Below are positions 6,028 to 6,888 of a stretch of DNA of 6,888 nt, piece by piece; within the stretch, counting starts at the first letter, position 1, and every line of letters starts with the position of its first letter. Origin of the DNA: an uncultured Collinsella sp. (GTDB lineage Bacteria; Actinomycetota; Coriobacteriia; Coriobacteriales; Coriobacteriaceae); the NCBI GenBank assembly GCA_900551635.1, contig URWQ01000080.1, positions 1-6,888 on the forward strand. The letters are read 5' to 3'. The notes below the pieces were generated by a model that saw nothing but the letters and a program-made list of their open reading frames with translations, was not told where the DNA came from and ran no database searches. Both the position numbers and the translations under genes were made by a program.

Positions 6028-6888
6028 ATGAAGCAAATGGACGCGCTCCAAAAACTGGAGCAGTATGTGAATATGCCCAGCGGCAGCGCCGATTTGGAAG
6101 GATTGGCGGCGTTTGTGTCCGTTGTGGAAAAGGACATGCAGGCGCTGGGCTTTACGGTCACGCGCCATCCGATGGCGGGGCGCGGCGACGCGCTGGAATG
6201 TGTCTATGGCGACGGCGAAGACACGCTTTTGCTCATCGGCCACATGGACACGGTCTTCGCGCGGGAGGAAAATCAGCCGTTTGCCGTGGAGGTGGATCGG
6301 CTGACGGGCAGCGGCGTGATGGATATGAAGGGCGGCGTGCTGATCATGCAGGCGGCGCTGGCCGAGGTGCTGCCGACGATGCCAAAGCGTATGCGCGTGG
6401 TTGCGATTCTCAGCGCGGACGAGGAAATCGGCTCCGAGGGTTGCAGCGGGGTCATCACGAAATGGGCCAAACAGGCCTTTGCCTGCCTGAGCTTTGAACC
6501 CATGCGGCCGGGCAATACGCTCGTGCGCCAGCGCAAGGGCGTGACGGCGTTTCAAATCGCCTGCACGGGCATTCGCGGCCACGCTGGCGCAAACTATTTG
6601 AAATGCGCCAGCGCGATTCAGCAGCTCTGTGCGGTGGTCAATGAGCTGTATATGCTGCGCGACGACGAGAAGCTGCTCAGCATCAACGTCGGCGTGATCC
6701 ACGGCGGAACGGCGGAGAACGTCGTCTGCGATGAAGCGACACTTCGCGCAGAGGTGCGCAGCTTTGATCCGGCGGCTATCGATGCGGCTTGGGCGAAAAT
6801 TGAGGCGATTTGCGCGAAACCGGGGATTCCCGGCACGACGACGACGCTGAAAAAGATCGCGGCGCATCCGCCGTTCCACGCAAATGAA
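6028..6888 (+). CDS. M20 family metallopeptidase, glutamate carboxypeptidase-like (3' truncated)
   Basis: The frame opens at ATG 6028, nine bases after a weak AGAGGGA ribosome binding site (6012-6018), and stays open for 287 residues to the window edge. It matches the M20 dinuclear zinc hydrolase family near carboxypeptidase G2. Visible motifs are GHMDTVF (71-77; zinc ligand His72, Asp74), GSGVMDMKGG (94-103; bridging Asp99), SADEEIGSEG (129-138; catalytic base Glu132, ligand Glu133) and SFEP (155-158; ligand Glu157). The lid/dimerisation domain begins with RGHAG (183-187). The final zinc-binding His lies beyond the edge. No signal peptide is present, so it is probably cytoplasmic and cleaves C-terminal Glu or an N-acyl amino acid; the substrate is unknown. 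Location behind an amino acid importer could mean a shared role. However, codon use differs from the ATPase gene (Lys AAA:AAG 7:7 against 2:13; Ala GCG:GCC 23:8 against 3:11), so foreign origin or a join of two sequences is possible. Confidence 0.9.
   Translation, partial: MKQMDALQKLEQYVNMPSGSADLEGLAAFVSVVEKDMQALGFTVTRHPMAGRGDALECVYGDGEDTLLLIGHMDTVFAREENQPFAVEVDRLTGSGVMDMKGGVLIMQAALAEVLPTMPKRMRVVAILSADEEIGSEGCSGVITKWAKQAFACLSFEPMRPGNTLVRQRKGVTAFQIACTGIRGHAGANYLKCASAIQQLCAVVNELYMLRDDEKLLSINVGVIHGGTAENVVCDEATLRAEVRSFDPAAIDAAWAKIEAICAKPGIPGTTTTLKKIAAHPPFHANE

Overview
The window reads as ordinary chromosome from a moderately GC-rich anaerobe. I infer a gut Coriobacteriia (Collinsella-like) host from strong GAG/AAG/GCC codon preference in the transporter genes, clear AGGAGG-type ribosome binding sites, and a ferredoxin-tailed aldo/keto reductase. 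The genus is inference; there is no rRNA or marker gene here to prove it. All six genes lie on the + strand, and no tRNA, insertion sequence, CRISPR array or phage gene was seen.

Layout: (1) 1-563, the C-terminal part of an aldo/keto reductase with two [4Fe-4S] motifs. (2) 655-1674, a Gfo/Idh/MocA-family NAD(P)-dependent oxidoreductase of the dihydrodiol-dehydrogenase-like type. (3) 1827-2693, endonuclease IV (nfo) with all nine metal ligands. (4) 2841-5940, a polar amino acid ABC importer in the order lipoprotein binding protein, permease, ATPase. It has a good promoter upstream and a hairpin terminator between the binding protein and the permease, which should let the binding protein be made in excess. 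(5) 6028 to the end, an M20 metallopeptidase cut by the window edge, with visibly different codon use from the ATPase before it.

The most unusual item is not a gene. Genes 2 and 3, which have unrelated functions, carry the same leader immediately upstream (561-650 and 1728-1817). The two copies align without gaps over 84 bases at 62 identities. Their differences are concentrated in the two arms of a hairpin, where three base pairs are replaced by different canonical pairs. Each hairpin is followed by a T-run and then directly by the ribosome binding site. A second, fully conserved pairing (TTGCG/CGCAA) is interleaved with the first. This looks like a structured cis-regulatory leader (attenuator or switch) or a dispersed palindromic element, and I cannot match it to a known class.

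The importer has two further oddities. The permease carries a secreted, beta-rich N-terminal domain of about 165 residues before its membrane domain. The binding protein has Asn219 where this family normally has the Asp that binds the ligand alpha-amino group.
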